Source of the DNA: Ahaetulla prasina
Lineage: Eukaryota > Chordata > Lepidosauria > Squamata > Colubridae
Reading direction: 5' to 3'
Assembly (NCBI RefSeq): GCF_028640845.1
Contig: NC_080542.1
Span: 15,963,283 to 16,027,282 of the forward strand
Length of the DNA stretch: 64,000 bases
Shown here: positions 1 through 11,624 of the stretch, in pieces
Layout of the letters: each line of letters begins with the position of its first letter
Numbering within the stretch: position 1 is the stretch's first letter
Position numbers and translations under genes: made by a program
Notes under the pieces: generated by a model
Told to the model about the DNA's origin: nothing
What the model saw: only the letters and a program-made list of their open reading frames with translations
Databases searched by the model: none

Positions 1-215
1 GATCTATTTTATCCTGGGCACCTTTTTTTTTGGTAATTATTACCATCTGGCAGACAGTACAGGACAATAAAAACAAGGACAAATAGGCTGAAAAACAGCT
101 TCTATACCAGAGCAGTAACTATACTGAATGCTACTGTGTAGTGCATTAATATTAATGCACTACACAGTAGCATTATTAATGCAATATCAGGGGTTTTCAA
201 TTTAATTGTATAGAA

Positions 216-732
216 CAGGGGTAGTCAATCTTTTTATACCTACCGCCCACTTTTGTATCTCTGTTAGTAGTAAAATTTTCTAACCACCGGTTTCACAGTA
301 ATGTGCTGTGTATCGTTGTCTGTGCATGCCTCTCATGTATCGTGGATTGGGTTTGGGCGGGGGGGGACGGCTACCAGCTCTGCTTGTCTGTTACAGCTGG
401 GTGGTGTGGGGGGAGATGCGCAAGCTATTCTGGGATGAGGCTCTTTTGTTTGCAGTCTCACTATAGAGCCATTTAGTTTCACTTACGTAACGTGAACTAA
501 ACTTATGCGCGGGCGATACAAATAGTATATTTTCAGAAATTTAAATTGTCATCAGGAATTTTATGAAAACCTAATGAAAATGTTTTTAAATAATGCTATG
601 AAATTTTTTTTTAAAGTCAATTAAATTAAAAAAAAAAGGAAAGTGCTTCAGTATTGGACAAAAGCCCTACCACTCACCATGAAAGCTGGAACACCCACTA
701 GTGGGCGGTAGGGACCAGGTTGACTACCACTG
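216..732. mobile_element. non-autonomous hAT-like DNA transposon, copy 1
   Basis: The left end begins CAGGGGTAGTCAA and the right end is the inverted counterpart, ending TTGACTACCACTG. Both ends carry the motif TACCGCCCAC. A second copy in the opposite orientation, of almost the same length (516 against 517 bp), lies at 48244-48759. No transposase frame is present. The 8-bp flanks (208-215 and 733-740) do not match here, so superfamily assignment rests on the second copy, which has an 8-bp duplication. Confidence 0.8.
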
Positions 733-1516
733 TTTTTGCTCATTCTACTCGATATCATAGTTTTACAAACATCCCTCATGTCTGTATTTTAAGAGCTGCT
801 AGAAGAGGTGTCCTAGCTCTGGCTGCATTGTATGAAATATATATGAAGCCAGAGATCTCCTTTATATACTGTAGCAACTGGTTTACCCAGCACCGGAAAT
901 GTGAGTATTTGCTAACAGATGCTCGCTTCATTTGCACGCCATCTGTGCATGTGTCATAAAACACAGCAATTCACTCACATGCACCATCCGCACATGTGTG
1001 TGACATCAAACAACACGGCAAATCGCTCGTACACACCATCCACACATGCATGCAGCATAAAAAACACAGCGATATAGGATGGGATTATGCAAGGGCGAGT
1101 GGGCAGGGCACCACCCGCAGGCCACCACTACTGGTTCGCCTGAACTGGTCCGAGCCAGCTGAATATCATCTCTATCTGAAGCAATTATTCTTCTCTGCTT
1201 AGCACTAGTAAGGGCCACATTTCCGAAGGGGTTTGGAGGAGGGCAACAAAGATGTTAGAAGGACTTTAGGACAACTTCTAACAGTGCAGGCTGAAGGAAC
1301 TGGAGATGTTCAATCTGGAGAAAAGAAGACTGAGAAGAGACATGATACCCATGTTCAGGTACATAAAGAGAAATTAAGGGATTATGGAAACTGGAAACTA
1401 AGACCAGAAGTTTAAAGATAAAACTTACAGCCCCCTAAATTTCATTTAAATATAAAGAAAACACCTGATATTAATTTCTGTACAATGGTGGAATGGTTTA
1501 CTCATGGAGATTGTAG
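733..1516. other. no gene seen; degraded MITE material
   Basis: There is no exon-like frame. 880-1165 contains CA/TG-rich sequence and a fragment of the squamate ACTGGTTCG...GAACTGGT type of hAT MITE terminus near 1128-1160. The remainder is unassigned. Confidence 0.5.
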
Positions 1517-2155
1517 CAGTGGTGGGATTCAACCGGGGTAACAACCGGTTCACTTTGCACATGCCAAATGGGCGATTTGAGAGTGCGCAATACGTTTGAA
1601 AATAGCACCTTCTACTGCAGCTCCGGTGAATAAAACAGCTGAGATGTGGCAATCCACGCTGCCGTGCCGATCAGCTGGGCTTCAAACAAAGGAAATAAAG
1701 GTAGGTATAGCGAAGGGCATGGGACATGGTGGCTCAGTGGCTAGGATGCTGAGCTTGTCGATCGAAAGGTCAGCAGTTCAGCAGTTCGAATCCCTAGTGC
1801 CGCATAACGGAGTGAGCTCCCGTTACTTGTCCCAGCTTCTGCTAACCTAGCAGTTCGAAAGCACATAAAAAATGCAAGTAGAAAAATAGGGACCACCTTT
1901 GGTGGGAAGGTCACAGTGTTCCGTGCGCCTTTGGTGTTTAGTCATGCCGGCCACATGACCACAGAGACGTCTTCGGATAGCACTGGCTCTTTGGCTTTGA
2001 AACAGAGATGAGCACCGCCCCCTAGAGTGGGAACGACCAGCACATATGTGCGAGGGGAACCTACACCTTTACCTTTTATAGCGAAGGGCGTGCAGCTGAT
2101 TATCGGAGCTACTGGTATGCCCAAACCGGTCCGAACTGGCAGAATCCCACCCCTG
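1517..2155. mobile_element. hAT-like MITE interrupted by a Sauria SINE
   Basis: The termini are CAGTGGTGGGATTC and its inverted form GAATCCCACCCCTG. The flanking 8-bp duplications are gattgtag (1509-1516) and gattgaag (2156-2163), 7 of 8 identical. Without the SINE at 1722-2076 the element is about 284 bp. It belongs to the most numerous MITE group in this window. Confidence 0.85.
1722..2076 (+). mobile_element. Sauria SINE, full-length
   Basis: This is a tRNA-derived SINE. The 5' region carries A-box-like (GTGGCTCAGTGG) and B-box-like (AGTTCGAATCC) pol III promoter motifs. The body includes CACATGACC and GAGATGAGCACC, and the end is ACCTTTACCTTTT, the Bov-B-like tail of the family. The target-site duplication is tatagcgaagggc[a/g]tg at 1706-1721 and 2077-2092, inside the MITE. 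The SINE is therefore younger than the MITE. Confidence 0.92.
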
Positions 2156-2536
2156 GATTGAAGCCTCTCTATGTCTGAAGGTTTTTAAGAAGAAGGTGGA
2201 CAACCATCTTTCATTAATGATTTCACTGGTTTTCTTGAATTTTGTAGAGGAACCTCAACTAAATAATCTTCATGTTCCCTCTGATTCTGCAGTTCTATCA
2301 TACTGGGATCAAATTCTGCAGCTTTGTTTAAAGACTCAAATATTTGCATTTTCCTGGATGAGAAGTCTTTTCATGGTCACCTGAACTGTTGATCTCTATT
2401 CTTTCTCTCTATTTTTATCTCTTGGCTGGTGAAGAAGGTGAAGAAGCTGGTAAAACTGACTTGGACCTGTTTATTCATTTATTGTTCCAGAGCACAATTG
2501 CCTGGAAAAAGTTGCAGCTATTTCCTAGGCAGGGTT

Positions 2537-2550
2537 ATATATACATATAC

Positions 2551-2581
<31 letters not shown>

Positions 2582-2620
2582 TATACCTATACCTATACCT
2601 ATACCTATACCTATACCTAT

Positions 2621-2663
<43 letters not shown>

Positions 2664-2665
2664 TT
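2537..2665. repeat. compound microsatellite
   Basis: Three adjoining tracts are visible: CACATA-type hexamers (2545-2583), CCTATA-type hexamers (2585-2622), then an uninterrupted TG tract (about 2624-2662). Frames that read YTYTYT or CVCVCV across it are artefacts. Confidence 0.95.
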
Positions 2666-3082
2666 GGCGTATCTGGATCTTTTCCTGTGTAAGGTTGAGA
2701 GTATCTTGGTGACATTTCATCGAGGTCTTATAGAGAGATGGCAGCTCCAACCACGCTTTGCTCGCACAAGCACGAAGTGGTAAGCACCAGCCTGATGATG
2801 ACGAGTGAGACCTCGTCGAAACATCACCAAGATATTCTCAACCTTACACGGGAAAAAAACCTGAGTATGCCAAGACCTACATACCTATACCCATGAAAAT
2901 CTATGAAAACAAATATACATACATTTATATATATATGGGCATGGCCAACTTTTTATTTTTTATTTTTAAAAGCATTTTTTTACAACCTCTTCGGCCAAAG
3001 AGGTTGTAAAAAATGCTTTTAAAAGGCTCCTCTGACGATCTCAGCTGAGTTGCCTGATTGTCGGAAGCTTTTGTTTTCTTTT

Positions 3083-6000
3083 ATTTTTTATTTTTATTTT
3101 TTTTTATTACTTTTTTTACAACAAACAAACAAAAAAAATACATTATTACACCCTTGTGCTATACATAAAAGGAAGATTTGGGTCTTCGGATATATCCTCA
3201 TGATTGCCAAAATCCACGTTCTCGAGGTACAGGTACTGAAGCGTCCAATGTTCCAAGCGCAAAGTCCACAAATGGTTTCCAAGTCTTCCAGAAAATATCT
3301 TCTTTATACACACCACTTCTAATTTTAATATCACATGTCATTTTATCATTTAAAGCTAGTTTCCACATTTCAGAATTCCACTCTTCTATTCTAAAAATCA
3401 CATCTAGTTTCCAATATCTAGCTATTATAATTCTACCTATTATAATCATAATTCTAATCAATTCTTTTCATATTTTGTTAATTCTATTTCCTTAATTACC
3501 AACAATAATATAGTTTCCACTCTCAATGTTATTACTTTCCCCATCATTTCAAATATCATTTTCTCCAATTGTTGCCAAAACTTTTAACCTTATCACAATT
3601 ATACCACATATGTTCATAAGTCCCCAATTCCATCTCACATCTCCAACATTTTTTACTAGTTTTTTTATCCATTTGTGACAATCTTACTGGAGTCAAATAC
3701 CATTTCCAAACAACTTTATAATTGTGCTCTTTAATCCTTATAGATAAAGTTCTCATAATTCTACTCTTCCAATTCACATTCCAATCTGATTCTGGTATTT
3801 CAATATTAAGATCTTTTTCCCAATTTGTCCTCATCACTCTTTGTAATTTTTCATCAGAATTTATAATCTTATAAACCCTACTAACGAGTCCCTTTAGCCC
3901 AATTTCATCTTTCATAATCCGAGATACTAAATATTCAAATTCAGTTTCACATCTATTTATTGAATAATTTTCCTTTAGTTTTTTTGTCCATTTTCTATCT
4001 GTATTTTTCAAACCAACTTAACCCTAATTTTTCAATAATTTCTTTATTCCTCCTTTCATTTCCATAACTTTTATCCAATCTCTAATAATTTCTATATTTT
4101 CCTCTTTAATCACTTCATTACGTTTTATATTATTTTAATTGGCCAAATTCCAGTTGTCTCCCCAAAAGATTATATCCGAATTAAAATTTTAACAAATTTG
4201 TTCCACATTTTACTTAATCCTTTAACCAATAACTTCTACTTACACATTTTAAATTTGCTTTATCTAAAACCACCTTGATCCAAATTTCTATATCCCTTAA
4301 CTCTAAATCTCCAATAATTATCTTCACCTTTAAGTATTTTTACCACTATCCGGATACCATACGCACAGTAATAATTAAGTAATTTGGGGATTCCTAATCC
4401 ACCTTCCTTTTGATTTTGATACCACATTTTCTTCACTAATCTGGGTCTTTTGCCACCATTGCAAAATTTATCCAGTTTTTTCTGATATCCTTCAATATCT
4501 TTCTCTGTCAAATTTAGTGGTAGCATCTCGAATAAAAAGTTGAACTTGGGCAGCAACATCATCTTACACATTGCAATTCTACCAAACCAAGACAACTTTA
4601 AAATTTTATATTTATCTATCTTCTTCTCAATTTCGTTAATCACCACATCATAATTAAGTTTTTTCAATTCTTTAACCTTAAGTGAAAGCACTATACCCAA
4701 ATATTTCAATGTGTTTTCTTATCCCAAATTGCTCTTGCATATTCTCAGACTCATTACCATTACTATCCATCAATAATTCTGACTTTGACCAATTTACTTT
4801 CAATCCTGTCATTTCTTCAAATTCTATCAAATGCTTATATATCTTTTTCAAATCTTTCTCTACATTTTTCAAAATAATTAAAGTATCATCCGCATACAAA
4901 TTTATCTTATACCCCTTATATCCTTCTAATTCTTCATCTTTTTCTATCATTTTTGTCAATATTTCCATAGCCAATAAAAATAATGTTGGGGACAGGGGAC
5001 ATCCTTGTCTCGTACCAGCTTCTAATTTTATCTCTTCAGTTAATATTCCATTCACCTTCACTCTTGCACTGCTCTTTTGGTATAATTTTGAAATAACATG
5101 TATAAACTTATTACCAAAGCCTAAAGCCTCCACAATTACTTTAATTGTTTCCCATTGTACAGAATCAAAAGCTTTAAAAATATCCAATGATACTATACCA
5201 ATTTTATCACCATTATATTCAGCTACATCTATAATATTTAATACTCTTCTAACAATATCACTCATGTATCTACCCTTCACAAAACCTACTTGATTATAAC
5301 TTATATATCTATCTATAAATCTATTTAATCTATTACTTATAATAGCAGTAAATATCTTTGCATCCTGATTAATTAAAGAAATGGGCCGATAGGACTCAAT
5401 CCTTTCTAAATCTTTATCTGGTTTAGGAATTAGGGATATCACCGTTCTATTCCATGACGAAGGTACTTCCCACCATGTAATATTCCATTGAATAATTTTT
5501 GCAATCTTGGTATTATTAATTCTTTAAATTCTTTATAAAACTCAACAGGTAATCCATCCTCACCTGGAGCTTTCCCTAATTTTAATTTTTGTATTATTCC
5601 ATTAATCTCATCTTGTGTTATATCTTCTTCCATCAATTCCTTATATGTTTGATCAATTTTCACCACATACTTTTCTAAATAGCTTTGCAATTTTCCCCGA
5701 TTAATTGGTTTCTTTGAATATAGATTCTGAAAAAAATTTCTAACCACTTCACATTTCTCTAATTTTTTATAACATCTTATACCTCTATCATCTATCAAAA
5801 CTCCAATTTCTCTCTTCTCTCTTTTATCTTTCGCCATCTTTGCCAATAATTTAGAATTTCTATTACTAAATTCAAAAATTCCTATTTAAAATCTCAAATT
5901 TCTTTTTACTAACTCTGTATCTTCTTCTATCATTTTATTTCTTAACATATTAAGCTCCTGAAGAATTTTTTTCTTTAGTAAGCAAAATTGATTTTCCAAT

Positions 6001-6950
6001 TCTTTAATCTGATTTTATCTCTTTCCATTTTAATTTTATAATTTTTATATTTCCTACTTGATAATTTAATACTCTCCTCTAAACACCGCTTTCATCGCAT
6101 CCCAAACAATTTCAAATTTAACCTCCCGTTATCATTTAATCTCCAACTTTCCTCCAATTTTTAAGTATCCATTTTTATCCTTTTCATTTTATACAATTTC
6201 GTCATATCTCCAATAGCTTCTTTTTCTCAAAATTAAAATCTAAGTCCACCATAACTTCTGCATGATCAGAATCTTTAAAATTCCCACATCTACCTTATCC
6301 ACATTATTCAACAAATCTTTAGAAAGAAAAATATAATCAATTCTAGAATATGTATTATATATCTTAGAAAAAAGTGTATACTCTCTCAATTCCTTTAACC
6401 TCTCTCCACACATCAACCACGCCATTTCAAGCATCCACATATTTAAAATCCCCATTTTATTTGCTCCTCCACAGCGGTGGGATTAGTACTATCTATTTTA
6501 TCTCTGATTAAATTAAAATCCCCAGCCACAATTACTTTCCTACACTTTCATTCTCCAAAATTTTGTTATTTTTCAAGAAATTCTCTTTGTTTTTCATTCG
6601 GTAAATATAAATTAACAAGTGTCACTTTTTCCTCATTAAGATTTCCAACAATTATTACATATCTTCCATCTTCATCCAAAATTACCTTATGTTTTTCAAA
6701 GTACACCCTATCTGATATCAGTGTTGCAACTCCTCTAGCTTTTGAAGATCCAAATGCTTTTTCATATATTTGCATACCTTTTATATACATTCTATTTGAA
6801 TCTTCAGATTTCTGATGGGTTTCTTGTAAAAATAAAATGTCTGGCAAATCCCTTTTAATCTTAAGCTCCAATCTTCTTCTTTTAATCTGGTTCCCTGTAC
6901 CCTTCACATTCCATGACATTATTTTTATAACTCCCATTTAAAATATAAAT
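3083..6950 (-). mobile_element. 5'-truncated L1-clade LINE
   Basis: This is a minus-strand L1 with its A-tail side at 3083-3110 (T-rich on the plus strand). It is truncated just upstream of the ORF2 start, so ORF1 is absent. TTTTGTTTTCTTTT occurs on both sides (about 3068-3082 and 6951-6964), which fits a target-site duplication in the host MITE. The element is about 3.87 kb, essentially ORF2 plus a short 3' UTR. Confidence 0.88.
3198..6937 (-). pseudogene. L1 ORF2 (endonuclease and reverse transcriptase), decayed
   Basis: The reading order on the minus strand is as follows. An APE endonuclease start at 6937 reads IMSWNVKGT and later FLQETH. The RT entry region (5846-5439) reads GKAPGEDGLPVEFYK. 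The RT palm (5442-4678) reads LIPKPDKD, YRPISL, GTRQGCPLSP and YADDT (codons at 4881-4895). A C-terminal part (4709-4260 and 4011-3556) has a CWRCEMELGTYEHMWYNC cysteine-histidine motif typical of L1 ORF2. Several frame changes separate the pieces, for example at about 6500-5850, 5440, 4690 and 4260-4010, so no intact protein is encoded. The motif set fits the L1 clade rather than CR1, L2 or Bov-B. Confidence 0.9.
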
Positions 6951-7400
6951 TTTTGTTTTCTTTTAAAAGCATTTTTTTTTGCCTTTAAAAAAAGCCTCTG
7001 ACGATCAGGCTTTTTTTTTTTTAACTTTTAAAAGCAATTTTTCAGCTAGAGAAAAAATGCTTTTAAAAGTAAAAAAAAAACCTCTTATGATCACGCAGCT
7101 CAGCTGGGTATGGGGGGGGGCAGGGATTTTTGCTACCAGTTCTCCGAACCACCCGCCGCCATCACTACCGGATTGGGCGATCTGGTCCAAACCGGGAGGA
7201 TTTCACCCCTGATTGGTTGTCATTACTTACTTCCTGCTCATTTCAGTAGAAATTCCCAGGGATCAAAGTGAAATGTAGACTGTCTACCTGAATGCATCTC
7301 CAGAAAGATTTTCCCTTGGTTTGTTCTGCTCCTAATATCTTACAGTACCTCTTTCCAAAGACAACCAGACCTTACTCTGCTCTCTTCATTGCAAACTTAC

Positions 7401-7717
7401 CAGAGGTGGGGTCCTACTGGTTTAACAACTGGTTTACTAACCATGCACATCACGTGCACATTCTTGCTGCACTCGCAGGCATGCACAGTTTGGAGAAAAC
7501 TCACCTTCTGCATTGCCTCTGGCAAGGAAAACAGCTGAGGTGCGGCAATCCACTCTGCCACCCCAATCAACTGGGCTCCAGAAACAGAAATACAGGTGAG
7601 TACAGAGGCGGGCAGGTGGGCCCATTTCAAAATCAGAGCTAACCAGTTCACTCACGGCTGATAGTCAGAGCTAACAGTTTGCCCAAACCAGTCCAAACCG
7701 GTAGAATCCCACCACTG
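7401..7717. mobile_element. hAT-like MITE inserted at the ADCY4 exon 1 donor
   Basis: The termini are CAGAGGTGGGG and CCACCACTG, with AAACCGGTAGAATCCC near the right end. A perfect 8-bp duplication, aaacttac, flanks it at 7393-7400 and 7718-7725. On the minus strand this octamer is GTAAGTTT, the splice donor that follows ADCY4 exon 1, so the insertion copied the donor. Confidence 0.9.
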
Positions 7718-7725
7718 AAACTTAC
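7718..7725 (-). other. splice donor of ADCY4 exon 1, duplicated by a MITE
   Basis: On the minus strand the exon ends AGG and is followed by GTAAGTTT, a strong U1-compatible donor. The same octamer recurs at 7393-7400 on the far side of the MITE. The exon-proximal copy keeps the normal exon boundary. Confidence 0.8.
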
Positions 7726-7893
7726 CCTACCACTGGAAAAGGTAGTAGCAATGAGAGCCACGCAGATGCTCAGCACAATAACCAAGAGAAGAAGAATCAG
7801 AGGGTACTGTTGGCTCAAGCAATAATAAGTTTGATAGAAGAGGTCTTCTCGGGGTGTGTCACTGGCTGTCCGTGGACGACGCTGGCAGGGCAT
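7726..7893 (-). CDS. ADCY4: adenylate cyclase type 4, first coding exon
   Basis: Adenylate cyclases convert ATP to cAMP at the plasma membrane under G-protein control; type 4 belongs to the Gbeta-gamma-stimulated ADCY2/4/7 group. The exon encodes 56 residues, starting at an ATG with A at -3 (aaccATGC) at 7893 and ending AGG before GTAAGTTT, phase 0. The key stretch is DLFYQTYYCLSQQYPL, followed by a hydrophobic run LILLLLVIVLSICVALIA (about residues 32-49) that would be the first transmembrane helix, then SSGR. From memory, mammalian ADCY4 has the same N-terminal pattern (DLFY-TYY-LSQQYPL, hydrophobic helix, SGR), and ADCY2 and ADCY7 fit less well. Intron 1 runs past the start of the window; no second exon was found in 1-7400. 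The same-strand RIPK3-like gene downstream in window coordinates matches mammalian order. Choice of paralogue is an inference. Confidence 0.85.
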
Positions 7894-8423
7894 GGTTCAC
7901 AGGCTTTTGTGAAGACCCACTTTGGAGAAGATCTCACTTATTCCTCAACCACAGGAGTCAACATGGTGAACAAGGATCTTCCTCTTGACCTATCAGGCAT
8001 GAACAATTCCTACATCCATTCCAGGCCATGGTATCCGGGAAACAGAAACTCTTCAAGGAAGGAGAAAAGCCACAGCTGAGCAGAAGGGAGGAGGAGGAGT
8101 TCAACCAGATGATAAGAAGGTAGTCCGAACACCAGTAATTTCCGTAGTAGTTTTCAGCAAAATCTCATGTGAGAGAAAACACATGAGTGGCTTCAGTGCT
8201 GGAAAATGTAAAACAGAAAGAACTAGATAAGAAAACAGCAGAAGGAGAATCTGTGATTAAAGATTAATTTAGGCTGTCTTTAAAGCTATCTCTCCTTTAC
8301 CTAACCCCTTATAGACTTTTGCTTGAAAGGAAAACAAATATGATTTATGGTTCTGATGATTAGATTGGATTGATTGTAGAAAGAAGAAAGTTAAGTTGTA
8401 ACCGTAGAGTAAGAGGTAAATGT
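7894..8423. other. ADCY4 5' flank / probable 5' UTR and promoter region
   Basis: This is unique-looking sequence directly upstream (on the minus strand) of the ADCY4 start codon. It has no recognisable repeat. No TATA box or CpG-rich stretch was recognised. A 5' UTR and promoter are expected here from position only. Confidence 0.45.
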
Positions 8424-9089
8424 ATACAAGTAGTCCTCGACTTACTGTATGGCCATAACTGAGCCCAAAATTTCTGTTGCTAAGTAAGATATTTGGTTAA
8501 GTGAATTTTGCTCCATTTTACGACCTTTCTTGCCACGGTTCTAAAGTGAATTGCTGCAGTTGTTAAGATAGCAAGGCAGTTGTTAAGCGGTTCCCCCATT
8601 GAGCTTGTTTGTTAGTAGGTGACAAAAGTTGGTCAGTAGGTGACAAAAGTTGATCAGATACTGTCACCATCATAAACGTGAGTCAATTGCCAAGCATCTG
8701 AATTTTGGTTTCAAGTTGCACAATTGTAAATGTGAAAACAGTCATAAGCAGAGGTGGGATTCAATTTTTTTTACTCTCATTTCTGTGGGCATGGCTTGGT
8801 GGGTGTGGCAGGGGTAGGATACTGTAAAATCTCCATTCCCACCCCACTCCAGGAGAAGGTTACACAGAATCCCCATTTCCTCCTGATCAGCTGGGACTCA
8901 GGAGGCAGAGAATAGATGCGGGTGGGGCCAGCCAGAGGTTCTCTGAACTACTCAAAATTTCCACTATCGGTTCTCTAGAACTGGTCAGAACCTGCTGAAA
9001 CCCACCTCTGGTCATAAGTCACTTTTTTCAGTGTTCTTGTAACTTTGAACAGTCACTAAATGAACTGTTGTAAGTGGAGGACTGCTATA
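8424..9089. mobile_element. AGTCCTCGACTTA-type DNA transposon, copy 1, with nested MITE
   Basis: The left end reads AGTAGTCCTCGACTTAC and the right end GTAAGTGGAGGACTGC, inverted to each other, with TA at both edges. The interior contains CTAAGTAAG / CACTAAATGAAC phrases shared with 63226-63605 and 61801-62699. The element is split by the hAT-like MITE at 8749-9010. No coding frame. Confidence 0.75.
8749..9010. mobile_element. hAT-like MITE (GTGGCTTGGTGGG group)
   Basis: The termini are CAGAGGTGGGATTC and CCCACCTCTG. A perfect 8-bp duplication gtcataag lies at 8741-8748 and 9011-9018. The interior has two diverged copies of a roughly 41-bp unit (GGATACTGTAAAATCTCC...), which is expanded in the copy at 38552. 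Confidence 0.93.
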
Positions 9090-9600
9090 AAGAAGATCAG
9101 GTCTTCTTTATAAATTCTTTGTTCTGTTCTTGTTTTTTCTATTTCTCTCCCCCCCCCTTTTTTTTTTTTGCAGTTTTGTCTTTCTTTTTAATTTCTTTAT
9201 TTTTATTTTGTTACTTTTTATTTTTTTAAAAAAAAATTAATAACAAGTTATATATAAAAAGAAGTTCTTCCTTTATCTAAACATTGATCTAAACACTCGG
9301 ATTTATTTCCTAGAACTTGAATGAATCTTACAGTTTATATCTCACGGTAGGTGTTCACTCACTAAGCAGTCCATAATGTTTGCATTGTAGGCGTTTAGCA
9401 AATTTTTGCTATGTCATGCAGCACAATCCGTACTTTTAGAGTTTTCTTTTCTTTTTGTCTTTACTGCTTACCACGGCTACCACCCCAAAGCCTTTCTGCC
9501 AATTCAAGATCAAGCTTCACACAGCTGAATGTAATATGAGGAAGTTTAGGCTGGATTTACATATTGCTTAAGTGTGGTTTTTCGAACAAACCACAACGGC
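9090..9600. other. unassigned spacer
   Basis: T- and C-rich low-complexity tracts (9125-9235) are followed by about 350 bp of unassigned sequence. No exon-like feature was seen. Confidence 0.4.
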
Positions 9601-9609
9601 CCCGGTCAT

Positions 9610-9931
9610 AGCACACCTGAACTCTCCCTCTCTCATTCTCTCTCTCTCATTCTATCTTTATCTCTCTCATTCTCTCTCTGCCATTCTCTCTCTCTCTCAT
9701 TTTGTCTCTCTCATTTTCTCTCTCATTCTGTCTCTCAATCTCTCTCTCTCTCATTCTGTCATTCTCTCTGTCATTATCTCTCATTCTCTCTCTCATTCTC
9801 TTTGTGTCATTCTCTCCCCCCCTCATTCTCTCTCTCCCTTTCTCATTCTGTTTCTCTCTCATTTTCTGTCTCTCATTCTCTCTGTCTCTCATTCTCTCTC
9901 TCCTGTTTCTCTCTCCTTTTTTATATCTCCT

Positions 9932-9973
<42 letters not shown>

Positions 9974-9985
9974 GCATCCCAGATT
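9610..9985. repeat. imperfect TCTCTCATTC pyrimidine repeat
   Basis: Pyrimidine-rich repeats mix CTCTCATTC units with runs of TC. The LSLSHS-type frames over it (up to 176 aa) are repeat artefacts. It abuts the CR1 fragment that begins near 10010. Confidence 0.9.
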
Positions 9986-10009
9986 TTTCTCTGGGATTTG
10001 GTTTTAATT

Positions 10010-10605
10010 CTTAAGAATAGGTCATGTGAAGTGTTAATACCACTTTATAATGCCTTAGTAAGGCTACACTTGGCATACTGCATTCAGTTTTGGACGCCAT
10101 GATGTAAAAAAGATGTTGAGACTCTAGAACGAGTGCAGAGAAGTGCAACAAAGATGATTAGAGGACTGGAGGCTAAAATATATGAAGAACGGTTGCAGGA
10201 ACTAGGTATGTCTAGTTTAATGAAAAGAAGGACCAGGGGTGACATGATAGCAGGGTTCCAATATCTCAGAGGTTGCCAGAAAGAAGAGGGAGTCAAGCTA
10301 TTCTCCAGAGCACCCGAGGGCAGGACAAGAAGAAATGGGTGGAAACTAATCAAGAAGAGAAGCAGCCTAGAACTAAGGAGAAATTTCCTGACAGTTAAAA
10401 CAATTAATCAGTGGAACAACTTGCCTCCAGAAGTTGTAAATGCTCCAACACTGAAAGTTTTTAAGAAGATGTTGGATAACTATTTGTCTGAAGTGGTGTA
10501 GGGTTTCCTGCCTAAGCAGGAATTGGATTAGAAGACCTCCAAGGTCCCTTCCAGCGCCTTTATTCTGTTCTGTTCTATACTATACTATACTATACTGTAC
10601 TATAC
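10010..10605 (+). mobile_element. CR1 LINE, 3' end
   Basis: 5'-truncated CR1. It encodes the CR1 ORF2 C-terminus in broken frames (for example 10133-10501, reading QRSATKMIRGLEAKIYEE and NQWNNLPPEVV). It ends with the conserved GGATTAGAAGACCTCCAAGG / TCCCTTCCAGC motif, then a pentamer tail that drifts from TTCTG to TATAC units (10562-10605). Confidence 0.92.
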
Positions 10606-11624
10606 TAATATCTTGGGGGGGGGGGAACACCTTGAACATTAAGAAACAGTTGTGTTAGTCTATGGTGGATAAAAATCAGGAGCCTGGTTGGCCTTTTCCA
10701 TTTCATTTTCCAACTAGCAGATTTATTTTAAAAACATGTAAGCTTTTGTGGGCTATAGCTTTCTTCATAAGAGAAAGAGCTTTACAAATGTTTGTTTTCC
10801 TCTTTTTCTTTTCTTTTTTTAAGGAGTGATAAAACCCAAACAACCTAGCAGGGCAGGTAGATCTAGCCAGCTTTCAGAAGTCTCCAACTTCTGTTTTTTT
10901 GGTATCAAGGAATGAAATAGGTTAGATACCCTACAAGCCCTTCTCCTTATTTTAGAAACTACACTATAAGACCCCGAGATTAAGAAAACCTCGCACAGTA
11001 CTTCTGATAGAACTTCTTTCATTTTTTTAGAATTAACAGTAACAAAGTTGGAAGGGACCTTGGAGGTCATCTAGTTCAACCCCACTGCTCACGCAGGAGA
11101 CCTGTACTAGGGATTCGAACTGCCGAACTGCCGACCTTTCTGAGCGACAAGCGTAAAATATTCCTTAGTGAATATAATCTCTGAAACGACATAAATGAAG
11201 AAGGTGACAAAGAGATCGTCCTGTTTTTCCGCCAATCTGATCTCTGGGGAAAAGTCTACTCAGACTGGAATGGAGAGAAAATTGACTCTAAATCAACCAG
11301 ATACAGAAATCATTGACAGAAAACCAAAGAAGGGAGAAAATCCTACAGAGAAGGTGGCCAGAGACCTCCAGAGAACATTGTCAGGGAAATCAGAAAGGCA
11401 GAGGGAGCCCAGAAACGAAAGGACAAAACAACATCAAGGAAATAATTGATGGATAGGTGAAATAAATAAATACACCCCAAAGTAGGAATCTTACATGTTT
11501 CTTCCTTCCCTACCTTTCGAATTATGGAATCAGGAATTTCTAGTCCTATCTTCTTCTGAGAAGTTCCCAATATATAACTTTTAAAGACTTCCTACAGCCC
11601 CAGTATGGCTGTAGATTGTCTGGG
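10606..11624. other. unassigned spacer with a short CR1 tail
   Basis: A minus-strand CR1 terminus occupies 11045-11110 (GGAAGGGACCTTGGAGGTC), followed by a short SINE-like scrap to about 11150. A plus-strand frame at 11195-11449 (84 codons, lysine- and arginine-rich) has no recognised homology or splice context and is not called. Confidence 0.45.

Larger units (their letters stand above)
2947..7212. mobile_element. AAAAGCATTTTT-type MITE split by an L1
   Basis: The left part (2947-3083) and right part (6951-7212) share the fold-back motif AAAAGCATTTTTT with its inverted form, and the phrase CTCTGACGATC. The right end is CGGGAGGATTTCACCCCTG, a terminus like the one at 35826. The L1 described next sits between the halves. 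The left terminus is not clear, so the outer boundary is approximate. Confidence 0.5.

Noticed and set aside
215..216. 8-bp duplication around hAT copy 1
   Set aside because: gtatagaa (208-215) and tttttgct (733-740) do not match; the duplication is claimed only for copy 2 at 48244-48759.
9572..10102. 176-codon frame with LSLSHS repeats
   Set aside because: TC-rich repeat read through into CR1.
11195..11449. 84-codon charged plus-strand frame
   Set aside because: No homology recognised, no splice or start context, probably chance.
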